Assembly (NCBI RefSeq): GCF_030700245.1
Contig: NZ_JAUYZI010000042.1
Span: forward strand, 1 to 52,919
Length of the DNA stretch: 52,919 nucleotides
DNA from: Methylobacterium amylolyticum
GTDB taxonomy: Bacteria; Pseudomonadota; Alphaproteobacteria; Rhizobiales; Beijerinckiaceae
Direction of reading: 5' to 3'
Under the pieces are notes generated by a model that worked only from the letters and a program-made list of their open reading frames with translations, did no database searches and was not told the origin of the DNA. A program made the position numbers and the translations under genes. Shown here in pieces: positions 8,009-16,865 of the stretch (position 1 is its first letter; each line of letters starts with the position of its first letter).

Positions 8009-8761
8009 ATGAACTTTGTGACCGGGAAGACGACATCCGTCCGTGCCGCGGAGCGTGGTGGGAAGAGGGCGAGGGAGGCCGTGAAGGGGACGCCCGATGG
8101 GGCGGCCGGCGGCGATGACCTGCCCGACCTGACGCTCACGGACAGGGCCTACCAGCAATTGGAGGAGATGATCACGACGCTCGTGCTTCCGCCCGGCATG
8201 GTGCTCGGCGAGCAGAATCTGGTCCAACGTCTCGGTATCGGCCGCACTCCCATCCGTGAGGCCTTGCAGCGTCTCGTCCGCGACGGCCTCGTGGTGGTCA
8301 TGCCGAGGCGCGGCATCCTCGTCTCCGACATCAACGTCCGCACGCAGTTGCGCCTGCTGGAGACCCGGCGCGTTCTCGAACGTCTCATCGCCCGCCTCGC
8401 CGCGGAGCGGGCCACGACGGAGGAGCGGGACGTCTTCGCCGGAATCGCGCAGGACATGCGCGAGGCCGCCGCCGCGGCGGATGATTTGGCGTTCATGCGC
8501 TTGGACCGTCAGTTCAACGACCTGATCGCGACGGCATCGCGCAACGAGTTTGCGGTCCGCTCCCTGGAGAGCATGGCCGGTCTGTCACGGCGCTTCTGGT
8601 ACCAGCATTACAAGCAGGCCGCCGATCTGCCGCTGACCGCCAACCTGCACGCCGACGTCTGCGAGGCGGTCGCCCGACGCGACGTCGATGCCGCTGGCGC
8701 TGCCTCGGACAAGCTCGTGGATTACATCGTGAGCTTCGCGCGCAAGACCCTTGATGTCTAA
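8009..8761 (+). CDS. GntR-family transcriptional regulator (FadR/FCD type)
   Basis: The 250-residue regulator has a winged helix at about residues 43-105 with the GntR recognition block QRLGIGRTPIREALQRL and wing PRRGILVSDI, followed by a helical FCD ligand domain (about 110-245). In the FCD domain one usual metal-binding His appears as Asn (RQFNDLIA), while the later His in LHADVCEAV is kept, so metal use may be altered. The start at 8009 was preferred. An in-frame ATG at 7976 would add 11 residues. The gene is divergent from the MFS transporter and is likely the repressor of the metabolic cluster, relieved by a pathway acid. Confidence 0.85.
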   Translation: MNFVTGKTTSVRAAERGGKRAREAVKGTPDGAAGGDDLPDLTLTDRAYQQLEEMITTLVLPPGMVLGEQNLVQRLGIGRTPIREALQRLVRDGLVVVMPRRGILVSDINVRTQLRLLETRRVLERLIARLAAERATTEERDVFAGIAQDMREAAAAADDLAFMRLDRQFNDLIATASRNEFAVRSLESMAGLSRRFWYQHYKQAADLPLTANLHADVCEAVARRDVDAAGAASDKLVDYIVSFARKTLDV

Positions 8762-8958
8762 CTCGCGACGCGTTTGGTAAAGGCCGAATGAGTTTGAATG
8801 CTCGCGCGGTGCCAGTGATTCCGCCAACAAGCTCAGCCAAGCCCCTTCAAAACGTCGGATGTCCGCTTATTGCAACTAGAGAGTTCGGAAGCGGACGGGT
8901 GGAAAACCACCCCAAGCAGCCCTCAGAACGGTCAAGCTGATGGGGGAACCCCAGGGCG
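8762..8958. other. Convergent intergenic spacer
   Basis: The GntR gene and the MucR-like gene converge here. I see no gene and no clear terminator in these 197 bases. Confidence 0.4.
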
Positions 8959-9522
8959 TCAGCCCGGGCTCGCGCCCTGCGCCATCCCGCCCGGCCGGCG
9001 CCACCCACCCCCGGTGCGCTCCGGGCCGGACGCCTTCGGCTTGGCCAGGGTCGCGTCGCCCTGCGCCGCCACCTTGGCCTTCAAGACGTACTTCCGCCGA
9101 GGCTTGGCCTTGCTACGATCGTAATGCCCGAGCTTCCGCTGCCGAGCGAGTTCGGCGCGATGATCGAGGTCGAACGCCGGCATCATCGGATACTCGTCCG
9201 GCAGACCCCACTTCGCGCGGTAGGCGTCCGGCGTCAGGCCGAACAGACGCAGATGCCGGCTCAGCATCCGATAACGCTGGTCGTCCTCGAAGCAGGTCAG
9301 GAACCTGTCGTGGATCGAGCCCGCGATCTCCTCGCGCGTGAGCCGGCGCGGTACGACCTGCGGGCGGCGGTAGTCCGAACCGACGAGAGGAAGCTCCGGC
9401 GCGACGAAGGCGGGCTCCGGCGCGGCAGGGCGGATCCCGGCGTCGGGCGCGGACCTGAGCGCCCTGGACATCGTCATGATGAGTTCGACGACCGCGTCCG
9501 GCGGTAACCTGTTGCCGGCCAC
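8959..9522 (-). CDS. MucR/Ros-family transcriptional regulator
   Basis: The 187-residue protein carries the Ros/MucR domain at about residues 60-150. The hallmark MLSRHLRLFGLTPDAYRAKW and WGLPDEYPMM blocks are clear. The zinc-finger position reads CFED, which is Cys-x2-Asp rather than Cys-x2-Cys, and only one of the two usual His ligands follows (SRHL). This resembles the Mesorhizobium Ml variants in which Asp replaces a Cys ligand. The start is a GTG at 9522 with AAGGG upstream. MucR proteins silence AT-rich or horizontally acquired genes and control exopolysaccharide and transfer functions. Here it is divergent from the strawberry-notch gene and may control the transfer region. A Gly/Pro-rich basic tail follows the domain. 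Confidence 0.8.
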   Translation of the reverse strand: MAGNRLPPDAVVELIMTMSRALRSAPDAGIRPAAPEPAFVAPELPLVGSDYRRPQVVPRRLTREEIAGSIHDRFLTCFEDDQRYRMLSRHLRLFGLTPDAYRAKWGLPDEYPMMPAFDLDHRAELARQRKLGHYDRSKAKPRRKYVLKAKVAAQGDATLAKPKASGPERTGGGWRRPGGMAQGASPG

Positions 9523-9825
9523 CTAACCCTTCACGATCCGGACCGTGCAGTCCACGATCCCGTCGTCTTCGCTCCCGTGCGGCCGGTGCAACCGACGAAT
9601 CCCTCCGCGTCTTCTTTCCATTCGACGCCTGGGCACGATCGGTCAACGGTCTCGGACGCGCCATGCCTGTCCTGACCGTGCGAGCGTCGGCGGGTGTGCC
9701 CTGAACGCTCCGTCCAGCCCGTCCGAGCGTGGATCGAGAGGCAGAGGAGGCCAGCCGCATGTCGAGCCGGCGCGAGCGCGAGAGAGAGCCTTGCGGCCCG
9801 GCGTGAGCCGACAGGAGGCCGCCCC
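9523..9825. other. Divergent promoter region
   Basis: This 303-base spacer separates the MucR-like gene from the strawberry-notch gene. The only signal I can assign is an AGGAGG ribosome binding site at 9813-9818 for the GTG at 9826. The longer open frame that begins at 9694 is probably not translated. Confidence 0.5.
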
Positions 9826-12800
9826 GTGAACGTCTCGATCAGCCCCAAGCACTTCCAGGCCAGCAACGCCCTCACCCCGACGCCGAACCCGGCCGGGATC
9901 CTCCAGGCCGGCACGCGCCTCGCCGGGCTCCTGGCGCAGGGCCGTGCGATCGGCACCGATACCCTGCGCGAGGCCGTGGAGGCGGCCTGCGGCGGCAGCG
10001 ACGCCGAGGGCCTGTGGCTGTGGAAGGATGCCTACGAAGCCGGCGAGATCGCCCAGGCGCTGTTCCTGCGCCGGTTCTGGCCGGCGATGAGCGACAAGGC
10101 CGCCACCCCGGCGGCCCGCCTCGCGATGCTCGGCCGGATCGCCGGCCTGATGCCGACCCACACGCGCCGCAGCGAGGAGAGCGAGGCGCTCCAGCAGTTC
10201 TCGACCCCGCTGCCGCTCGGCTACGTCGCCGCGCTCGCGGCTGGTCTGCGCCCGGGCGAGCGGCTGCTGGAGCCGTCGGCCGGGACCGGCCTACTCGCGA
10301 TCCACGCCGAGCTCGCCGGCGCGCGCCTGCATCTCAACGAGCTGGCCGCGGCCCGGGCCGGCCTGCTGCGCGCGCTCTACCCGGCCGTCGTCGTGACGCA
10401 GCTCGATGCGGCGCAGATCCACGACCGGCTCGACGCCGGCGTGATCCCCGACGTGGTGCTGATGAACCCGCCCTTCTCGGTCGCGGCGCATGTCGAGGGC
10501 CGCTACCGCGACGCCACCGCCACGCACCTGCGCTCGGCCCTCACCCGCCTCGCCCCCGGCGGGCGCCTCGTCGCCATCACCGGCGAGGGGTTCCGGCCGG
10601 ATCGCCCGTCCACGGCCTCCGCCTTCGCGGCGCTGGCCGAGCAGGGCGGGCGGCTGGTGTTCTCCGCCGGCCTGTCGGGCCGGGCCTACGCGAAGCACGG
10701 CACCACCGTCGACGTGCGCCTGTCGGTCTTCGACCGGGCGCCGACCGGCGAGGCCGGAGATTCGGTGGCGCCGCTCGGGATCAGCCCCGATCCCGCTGCG
10801 CTGCTGGAGGCCGTGCTGGCCGGCGTGCCGCCGCGCCTAGCGCCAGTTCCGGCTCCTGCCAGCCGCAGCGCCATTCCGGGTCTGTCCCGCAGACCGACCG
10901 CCGTCCGCCGGTCCGTCCCGCGTCCGGCAGGCACCGCGGCCGCGGTGACGGCGGAGACTGCCGACCCGGTCGCCTACACGGTCATCGAGGAGCTGCCGGC
11001 GACGCCCACGGCGGACGCGGCTTTGTACGAGACCTATACCCTGGAAACCCTGCGCATCCCGGGCGCCCAGCCGCACCCGACCCCGCTGGTCCAGTCGACC
11101 GCGATGGCCTCGGTGCGCCTGCCGCGACCGAGCCACGCCCCGCGCCTGCCCGGCGTCGTGGTGATCGACGGCCTGCTCTCGGAGTGCCAGCTCGAGACTG
11201 TGATCTACACCGGCGCCGCCCATGCCCGTCACCTGCCCGGCCACTGGACCGTCGACGAGACCGGCACCGTGCTGTCCGCCGCAGCCGCGGGCGCGGAGGG
11301 CGCGGTGCGCTTCCGGCAGGGCTTCTTCCTCGGCGACGGCACCGGCGCCGGCAAGGGCCGCCAGGTCGCCGGCGTCATCCTCGACAACTGGGGGCAGGGC
11401 CGGCGCCGGGCGCTGTGGATCTCGAAGAGCGACGCGCTGCTGGAGGATGCCCAGCGGGACTGGCGCCATCTCGGCCAGGAGCCGCTCCAGATCGTGCCCC
11501 TGTCCCGCTTCGCCCCGGGCAAGCCGGTGACGCTCGGCGAGGGCATCCTGTTCACCACCTTCGCGACGCTGCGCGGTGCGGGTCGGAACGGGACCGGCTC
11601 GCGGCTCGACCAGATCTGCGACTGGCTCGGGGCGGACTTCGACGGCGTGATCGCCCTCGACGAGGCGCACGCCCTCGCCAACGCCGCCGCCGGCTCCGGC
11701 GACCGCGGCGTGGTCGAGGCCTCGCAGCAGGGCCGGGCGGGGCTGGCGCTCCAGTACCGGCTGCCGGACGCCCGGGTGCTCTACGTCAGCGCCACCGGCG
11801 CGGTGACGGTGGAGAAGCTCGCCTACGCCCACCGCCTCGGGCTGTGGGGCGGCGGTGCCTTCCCGTTCCCGACGCGTTCTGACTTCGTCTCCGCGATGCA
11901 GCAGGGCGGGCTCGCGGCGATGGAGGTGCTCGCCCGCGACCTGAAGGCGCTCGGCCTCTACACCGCCCGCTCGCTGTCCTACGCCGGCGTCGAGGTCGAG
12001 ATGCTCGACCACGCGCTCAGCCCCGAGCAGACGGCGATCTACGACGCCTACGCCGACGCCTTCCAGGTGATCCACACCAATCTCGACGCCGCGCTCAAGG
12101 CGTCCGGCGTCACCGGCGCGTCCGGCACGCTGAACCGGGCGGCGAAGTCGGCGGCGCGTTCGGCCTTCGAGTCGAGCAAGCAGCGCTTCTTCAACCACCT
12201 GCTCACGGCCATGAAGTGCCCGAGCCTGATCGCGGACATCGAGGCGGGGATCGAGGCCGGCCACGCCGCGGTCGTGCAGATCGTCTCGACCGGCGAGGCG
12301 CTGATGGAGCGGCGGCTTTCCGAGATCTCCTCCTCCGAGTGGGACGACCTTCAGGTCGATGTGACCCCGCGCGAGTACGTCATGGACTACCTCGCCTCCG
12401 CCTTCCCGACCCAGCTCTACGAGCCCTACTCAGACGACGGCTGCACGATCCTGTCCCGCCCCGTCACGGACGCGGAGGGCCGGCCCGTGCAATGCCGCGA
12501 GGCGGTGGAGCGCCGCGACGCGCTGATCGAGCACCTGTGCGGGCTCGCGCCCGTGCAGTCGGCCCTCGATCAGATCCTCCATCACTTCGGCACGGGCGCC
12601 GTCGCCGAGGTCACCGGCCGCTCGCGCCGGATCGTGCGCCAGACCGGCAAGGACGGCGTCGACCGCCTCGTGCTCCAGAACCGCCCGGCCGCGGCCAACC
12701 TGTCCGAGACCCAGGCGTTCCAGGACGACGAGAAGCGGATCCTGGTGTTCTCCGACGCCGGCGGCACCGGGCGCAGCTACCACGCCGACCGCGGCGCGAA

Positions 12801-14187
12801 GAACCGGCGCCTGCGGGTGCACTACCTGCTCGAGGCCGGCTGGAAGGCGGATGTCGCGGTCCAGGGGCTCGGGCGCACCAACCGCACGAACCAAGCGCAA
12901 GCCCCGCTGTTCCGGCCGGTCACCACCGACGTGAAGGGTGAGAAGCGCTTCCTGAGCACGATCGCCCGCCGCCTCGACACGCTCGGCGCCATCACCCGCG
13001 GCCAGCGCCAGACCGGCGGCCAGGGCCTGTTCCGGCCCGAGGACAATCTGGAGGGTCCCTACGCCGCCACCGCGCTGCGCCAGCTCTTCTGGGCGATCGT
13101 GCGCGGCGAGATCGCGGGCTGCCCGCTGAAGCAGTTCGAGGCGATGACCGGCCTCGCCCTGACCAACGAGGCCGGGGGCCTGCTCGACGCGCTGCCGCCG
13201 ATCGGCCGCTTCCTCAACCGGGTGCTGGCGCTGCACATCGCCGTGCAGAACCTCCTGTTCGAGGCGTTCGAGGAGCGTCTGGCCCTGGTGATCGAGGGCG
13301 CGATCGCGTCCGGGGTCTACGACGTCGGGGTCGAGGTGCTCACCGCCGAGTCGTTCACGGTGACCGAGCGCGAGGTGGCCTACACCCATCCGGGCAGCGG
13401 TGCGCACACCCACCTCCTGACCATCGCGGAACGCCGCCGGCTGCGGCCGCTCGACCTCGACGCCGCCCTCGACATGGTGGCCGGTGGCTACACGCCGGTT
13501 CTCAACGCGAAGTCCGGCCGGCCGGCACTGATGGGGACGGCGGCGAGCGAGACCCGCGAGGACGGCTCCGTGGTGGCGCGGGTCCGGCTGGTGCGCCCGC
13601 TCCAGCGCCAGATCCTCGACCGCGACCAGTACGCCCGCTCGCACTTCGCCGAGGCCAGCCTGGATGCCTTCCGGGCCGCTTGGGAAGCGGAGCTGGCGAG
13701 CCTGCCCGAGTTCGACGAGCGCACCCTGTACGTCGTGACCGGGCTGCTGCTGCCGATCTGGGACCGGCTGCCGGGCATCGACATGCGCGTGTTCCGCCTC
13801 GTCACCGACGCGGGCGAGCGCGTCGTCGGCCGCGTGGTCGAGCCCGAGGACCTGCACGTCACCCGCGAGCGGCTGAACCTCGGTGCCGGCACGGCCATGG
13901 CGCCGGCCGAGGCCTTCGCCGCCGTGCTCGGCGGGCGCGCCGGCCTGCAGCTCACCGGCGGCGTGCAGGTCAAGCGCGTGCGCGTCATGGGCGAGGACCG
14001 GATCGAGGTTTTCGGGGTGAGCGACGGCGCCCGCGCTGGGCTCAAAGCGATCGGGCTGTTCGCCGAGGTGATCGCGTGGCGCACCCGCCTGTTCATCCCG
14101 GCGGGCGAGCGCGGGCCGGCGATCCTGACGGCCTTGCTCGACCGTCACCCGCTGCTGCGTTGCACAAGCGCCAACGGCCACGCTTAA
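9826..14187 (+). CDS. Methyltransferase/strawberry-notch helicase fusion
   Basis: This 1453-residue protein starts at a GTG with a strong AGGAGG upstream. The N-terminal third is a class I SAM-dependent DNA methyltransferase-like domain with LLEPSAGTGLLA (about residues 147-158) and the catalytic VLMNPPF motif (about 212-218). The central part is a strawberry-notch superfamily 2 helicase: Walker A GDGTGAGKGRQ (about 503-513), DEAH box in IALDEAHALAN (about 608-618), motif III VSATG, and the C-terminal lobe with VFSDAGGTGRSYH and GLGRTNRTNQ (about 1012-1021). Proteins of this type are widespread on large alphaproteobacterial plasmids and phages. They are thought to remodel or modify incoming DNA. 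It is followed 27 bases later by the Toprim gene, so they may form one operon. Confidence 0.85.
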   Translation: MNVSISPKHFQASNALTPTPNPAGILQAGTRLAGLLAQGRAIGTDTLREAVEAACGGSDAEGLWLWKDAYEAGEIAQALFLRRFWPAMSDKAATPAARLAMLGRIAGLMPTHTRRSEESEALQQFSTPLPLGYVAALAAGLRPGERLLEPSAGTGLLAIHAELAGARLHLNELAAARAGLLRALYPAVVVTQLDAAQIHDRLDAGVIPDVVLMNPPFSVAAHVEGRYRDATATHLRSALTRLAPGGRLVAITGEGFRPDRPSTASAFAALAEQGGRLVFSAGLSGRAYAKHGTTVDVRLSVFDRAPTGEAGDSVAPLGISPDPAALLEAVLAGVPPRLAPVPAPASRSAIPGLSRRPTAVRRSVPRPAGTAAAVTAETADPVAYTVIEELPATPTADAALYETYTLETLRIPGAQPHPTPLVQSTAMASVRLPRPSHAPRLPGVVVIDGLLSECQLETVIYTGAAHARHLPGHWTVDETGTVLSAAAAGAEGAVRFRQGFFLGDGTGAGKGRQVAGVILDNWGQGRRRALWISKSDALLEDAQRDWRHLGQEPLQIVPLSRFAPGKPVTLGEGILFTTFATLRGAGRNGTGSRLDQICDWLGADFDGVIALDEAHALANAAAGSGDRGVVEASQQGRAGLALQYRLPDARVLYVSATGAVTVEKLAYAHRLGLWGGGAFPFPTRSDFVSAMQQGGLAAMEVLARDLKALGLYTARSLSYAGVEVEMLDHALSPEQTAIYDAYADAFQVIHTNLDAALKASGVTGASGTLNRAAKSAARSAFESSKQRFFNHLLTAMKCPSLIADIEAGIEAGHAAVVQIVSTGEALMERRLSEISSSEWDDLQVDVTPREYVMDYLASAFPTQLYEPYSDDGCTILSRPVTDAEGRPVQCREAVERRDALIEHLCGLAPVQSALDQILHHFGTGAVAEVTGRSRRIVRQTGKDGVDRLVLQNRPAAANLSETQAFQDDEKRILVFSDAGGTGRSYHADRGAKNRRLRVHYLLEAGWKADVAVQGLGRTNRTNQAQAPLFRPVTTDVKGEKRFLSTIARRLDTLGAITRGQRQTGGQGLFRPEDNLEGPYAATALRQLFWAIVRGEIAGCPLKQFEAMTGLALTNEAGGLLDALPPIGRFLNRVLALHIAVQNLLFEAFEERLALVIEGAIASGVYDVGVEVLTAESFTVTEREVAYTHPGSGAHTHLLTIAERRRLRPLDLDAALDMVAGGYTPVLNAKSGRPALMGTAASETREDGSVVARVRLVRPLQRQILDRDQYARSHFAEASLDAFRAAWEAELASLPEFDERTLYVVTGLLLPIWDRLPGIDMRVFRLVTDAGERVVGRVVEPEDLHVTRERLNLGAGTAMAPAEAFAAVLGGRAGLQLTGGVQVKRVRVMGEDRIEVFGVSDGARAGLKAIGLFAEVIAWRTRLFIPAGERGPAILTALLDRHPLLRCTSANGHA

Positions 14188-14214
14188 TGCCGGCATCGGA
14201 CAGGGAGGCCGACC

Positions 14215-15270
14215 ATGCCGACACATCCCCCCGCCGCGGAGATCGCCCGAAGCCTCGCCGAGAACGTCGAGGCGGTCTGCCGCCGGTACCTCTCCAACGG
14301 CCACCGCTCCGGCCGATACTGGTGCGTCGGCGACGTCCACAACACGCAGGGCGCGTCGCTGTACGTGCGCCTGACCGGCCCGACCAGCGGCAAGGGCGCC
14401 CGCGGCAAGTGGCAGGATGCGGCCACCGGCGAGCACGGCGACCTGCTCGACATGATCCGGCTACAGCGCGGCGGCGGCTGGCGGGAGGCGCTGGAGGAGG
14501 CGCGGGCGATGCTGCGCCTGCCGCTGCCTCCGGAGCCGGAGCGCAGCCGTCCGCTCCCGCCCGCTCGCAATACGACCGAGTCGGCCCGGCGCCTGCTGCG
14601 CCACGGCCGGCCGCTCGGCGGCACCGCGGTGGCCTCCTACCTGCGCTCGCGCGGGCTGGAGCATGCCGTCGGCCTGCCGGCGCTCCGCTTCCACCCGCGC
14701 TGCCTGTACCGGGCCTCGCGCAAGCATCCGGGCCCGGACACCTGGCACCCGGCCCTGCTCGCGGCCGTCACCGACCTGTCGGGCGGCGTGACCGCGGTCG
14801 GCCGGACCTGGCTCGCCGCGGACGGGCGCGGCAAGGCCGAGTTGCCCAAACCCCGTCGGGTGCTCGGCAACCTCTTCGGCCACGGCGTGCGCTTCCCCGG
14901 CACCGCGTCCGACCTGCTGGTGGCGGGGGAGGGGGTCGAGACCGTGCTGTCGATCCACCGCCTGATGCCGGCCGTGCCGCACGTCGCCGCCCTGTCGGCC
15001 GGGCACCTCGGCGCCCTGATCCTCCCCCCTGGGCTGCGCCACCTCTACATCGCCCGCGACGCCGACGAGGCCGGCGAGCGGGGCGCTGCGATCCTGCGCC
15101 GCCGCGCCGAGGCCGCGGGGATCCTCGTGACCGCCCTGGACCCGCGCGAGGACGACTTCAACCGCGACCTGTGCCATCTCGGCCCGCGCGACCTCGCCCG
15201 GCATCTCGCGCCGCAGCTCGACCCGAACGATGCGGTGGCCCACCTCCGCTTCGAGGAGGCGGCGGCCTGA
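14215..15270 (+). CDS. Toprim domain protein (plasmid primase-like)
   Basis: The 351-residue protein has a degenerate zinc/primase-like N-terminus (GRYWCVGDVHN, then GKWQDAATGEHGDLLDMI) and a Toprim domain from about residue 235. The Toprim motifs are VAGEGVETVLS with the catalytic Glu and IARDADEAGERG with the paired Asp residues. This arrangement is the one seen in plasmid and phage Toprim proteins that probably prime DNA synthesis. A GGGAGG site precedes the ATG. Lying directly after the helicase gene and on the side of oriT that should enter the recipient first, it could help convert the incoming strand to double-stranded DNA. Confidence 0.8.
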   Translation: MPTHPPAAEIARSLAENVEAVCRRYLSNGHRSGRYWCVGDVHNTQGASLYVRLTGPTSGKGARGKWQDAATGEHGDLLDMIRLQRGGGWREALEEARAMLRLPLPPEPERSRPLPPARNTTESARRLLRHGRPLGGTAVASYLRSRGLEHAVGLPALRFHPRCLYRASRKHPGPDTWHPALLAAVTDLSGGVTAVGRTWLAADGRGKAELPKPRRVLGNLFGHGVRFPGTASDLLVAGEGVETVLSIHRLMPAVPHVAALSAGHLGALILPPGLRHLYIARDADEAGERGAAILRRRAEAAGILVTALDPREDDFNRDLCHLGPRDLARHLAPQLDPNDAVAHLRFEEAAA

Positions 15271-15614
15271 GCGGTCAGCGGAGTCATGGGGGAGCGCGCG
15301 ATGTGCTGGCCCGGACCGGAGAGGGCCGGCGCCCACGGCCTTCTTGGGAGGGCGACGGATGCCGGGCCGGGGGCCTTGGGGGCAACCGCCCCGGGCGACG
15401 ATTTTCCGCCGCCGCCTGACGGCGGCTTTGCATCGCGAACCAAAATCGCCGCCCCGGGGCCGTCCTCCGCTGGCGCTCCGGCCCGCGCGAGCCGCATCGC
15501 GGAGAGGTGCGCTGCGGACCGGTCGCGCGGGTGCGCCAGTCCTCCGGACCCGGCCTTGGGTCGCCAGGAAGGCCGCGATGGACGCCGGCCGCCCGGATTT
15601 GAGGGACCACCGCG
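15271..15614. other. Intergenic region with hairpin element
   Basis: This 344-base gap holds no supported gene. It contains the first copy of a long inverted repeat described separately and a GAGGGA ribosome binding site before the DUF2493 gene. Confidence 0.5.
15389..15472 (+). repeat. Hairpin element, copy 1
   Basis: The left arm 15389-15405 and the right arm 15442-15459 pair over about 17 bases with one mismatch and one bulge. The arms meet at ATTTT/AAAAT, and the loop holds a second small GC hairpin (GCCGCC/GGCGGC). The right arm is followed by CCGTCCTCCGCTG. A related element lies at 17754-17834. It could be a terminator, a small RNA or a protein-binding repeat. Confidence 0.5.
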
Positions 15615-16541
15615 ATGCTCGACCACCTGTCCCACGACCGCGACGAGGACCTGCCCGCCGATCCCACCCTGCTGGAGGAGCTGGCGGTCACCGGATACCG
15701 CCCGTTCGAGGAGCACGACGACCCACGGCCCCTGCCGGACAAGCGTGCGATGGATGAGGCCCTGCGGCAGGCGATGGCCGAACTCGAGCGGGCCTTCGCC
15801 GGCACCCGCCTGGAGGACGACCTCGAGGACGTGCTCTGGGGCTTCGTCAACGTCTTCCACCGCCGGGTCGAGGGGATCGAGCGCAAGCTGGACGAGAACG
15901 AGCAGGCGCAGCGCCAGAGCCAGCGCGAGCAGGACGGCAGCGAGGTGCTGTCGGTCGAACTGGAGCGCCTCACCGCCCTCGGGCTCACCCTGTCGGAGCG
16001 CCGCAACGCCTTCGAGTACGCCCGCGACGCCGCCGCCCACGTGTTCACCCGGACCACCCGATCGTTGTGGCGCCCGCGCTCCGGCTCGCAGGTGAACCGG
16101 GCCACAATGACCGCGGCGATGATCGACAGTCGCGACTACATCAGCGCCCGGCGGCGGGCGGAGACCGAGATCCACCTGCCGCAGGGCACCCGCATCGCCT
16201 TCACCGGTGGCAAGCAGTTCCAGGACGTCGCCGTGATCTGGGACACGCTCGACCGGGTGCGGGCCAAGCACGCCGACATGGTGCTGCTGCACGGGGGCGG
16301 GGAGGGCGCCGAGCTGATCGCCGCGAAGTGGGCGGAGACCCGCAAGGTCGCGCAGGTGGTGTTCCGGCCCGATTGGAAGCGTCACAGCAAGGCGGCGCCG
16401 TTCCGGCGCAACGACGCGATCCTGGAGCAGTTGCCGATCGGGGTGGTGCACTTCCCCGGCGGCGGCATCAGCGACAACCTCGCCGACAAGGCCCTGACCA
16501 AGGGCATCCCGGTGCGACGGGGCGTGAAGACTGGCGCGTAG
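15615..16541 (+). CDS. DUF2493 (SLOG-type) protein
   Basis: The 308-residue protein has an acidic, helical N-terminal half (about 1-190), including a coiled-coil-prone stretch at about 85-125 rich in Glu, Gln and Arg. The C-terminal DUF2493 domain covers about residues 196-300. Its Rossmann-like marks are RIAFTGGKQFQD, MVLLHGGGEGAELIAAKWA and FPGGGISDNLADKA. DUF2493 belongs to the SLOG nucleotide-binding superfamily linked to nucleotide-derived ligands and to conflict systems. The gene is a recurrent neighbour of strawberry-notch and Toprim genes on such plasmids. Its exact role is not known. Confidence 0.8.
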   Translation: MLDHLSHDRDEDLPADPTLLEELAVTGYRPFEEHDDPRPLPDKRAMDEALRQAMAELERAFAGTRLEDDLEDVLWGFVNVFHRRVEGIERKLDENEQAQRQSQREQDGSEVLSVELERLTALGLTLSERRNAFEYARDAAAHVFTRTTRSLWRPRSGSQVNRATMTAAMIDSRDYISARRRAETEIHLPQGTRIAFTGGKQFQDVAVIWDTLDRVRAKHADMVLLHGGGEGAELIAAKWAETRKVAQVVFRPDWKRHSKAAPFRRNDAILEQLPIGVVHFPGGGISDNLADKALTKGIPVRRGVKTGA

Positions 16542-16564
16542 ACGCCAGCACTTCCATCACGATT

Positions 16565-16595
16565 GCCCATAATAGCTGAATTGGCTATTATGGGC
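16565..16595. promoter_or_regulatory. 12-bp inverted repeat, candidate toxin-antitoxin operator
   Basis: The arms GCCCATAATAGC (16565-16576) and GCTATTATGGGC (16584-16595) are perfect reverse complements around a seven-base spacer. The repeat ends 18 bases before the antitoxin start and overlaps where its promoter should be. Phd-type antitoxins bind such palindromes to repress their own operon. Confidence 0.65.
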
Positions 16596-16613
16596 CAAAC
16601 CAAGGAGATGGCG

Positions 16614-16865
16614 ATGGCGAGCTTCACCCTGACGGATCTCGGCAACAGGTCCGGGGAAGTGGTCGAGGCCGCGTTCCGCGGTCCCGTCGACATCACCAAG
16701 CGCGGCAAGCGCAAGTTCGTCCTGCTGACAGCCGAGCAGTTTGACCGGCTCACCGGCAGGGGCACGCAGCGCGCGCATCGCGTCGAAGACCTGACGGGTT
16801 CGGAGCGTAGCGATATCCTCGCCGGGCTCGATGCCGTCGCGCAGGATGGGGAACGGGATGACTGA
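16614..16865 (+). CDS. Phd/YefM-type antitoxin
   Basis: The 83-residue protein shows the Phd-fold layout: MASFTLTDLGNRSGEVVEAAF forms the DNA-binding start, GPVDITKRGKRKFVLLTAEQFDRL the middle strand and helix, and an acidic disordered tail follows that would wrap the toxin. The ATG at 16614 has AAGGAG at a good distance. Two in-frame ATGs (16563 and 16608) are less likely, because the first lies within the operator. The stop overlaps the toxin start by eight bases. It probably neutralises the toxin and represses the operon through the palindrome just upstream. Confidence 0.8.
   Translation: MASFTLTDLGNRSGEVVEAAFRGPVDITKRGKRKFVLLTAEQFDRLTGRGTQRAHRVEDLTGSERSDILAGLDAVAQDGERDD

Noticed and set aside
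12430..14436. A 668-residue open frame on the minus strand.
   Set aside because: It is the antisense of the strawberry-notch gene, whose motifs are unmistakable on the plus strand.
15271..15614. The overlapping open frame from 15286 as a gene between Toprim and DUF2493.
   Set aside because: It is low-complexity Ala/Gly/Pro/Arg sequence read across a hairpin and continues out of frame through the DUF2493 gene.
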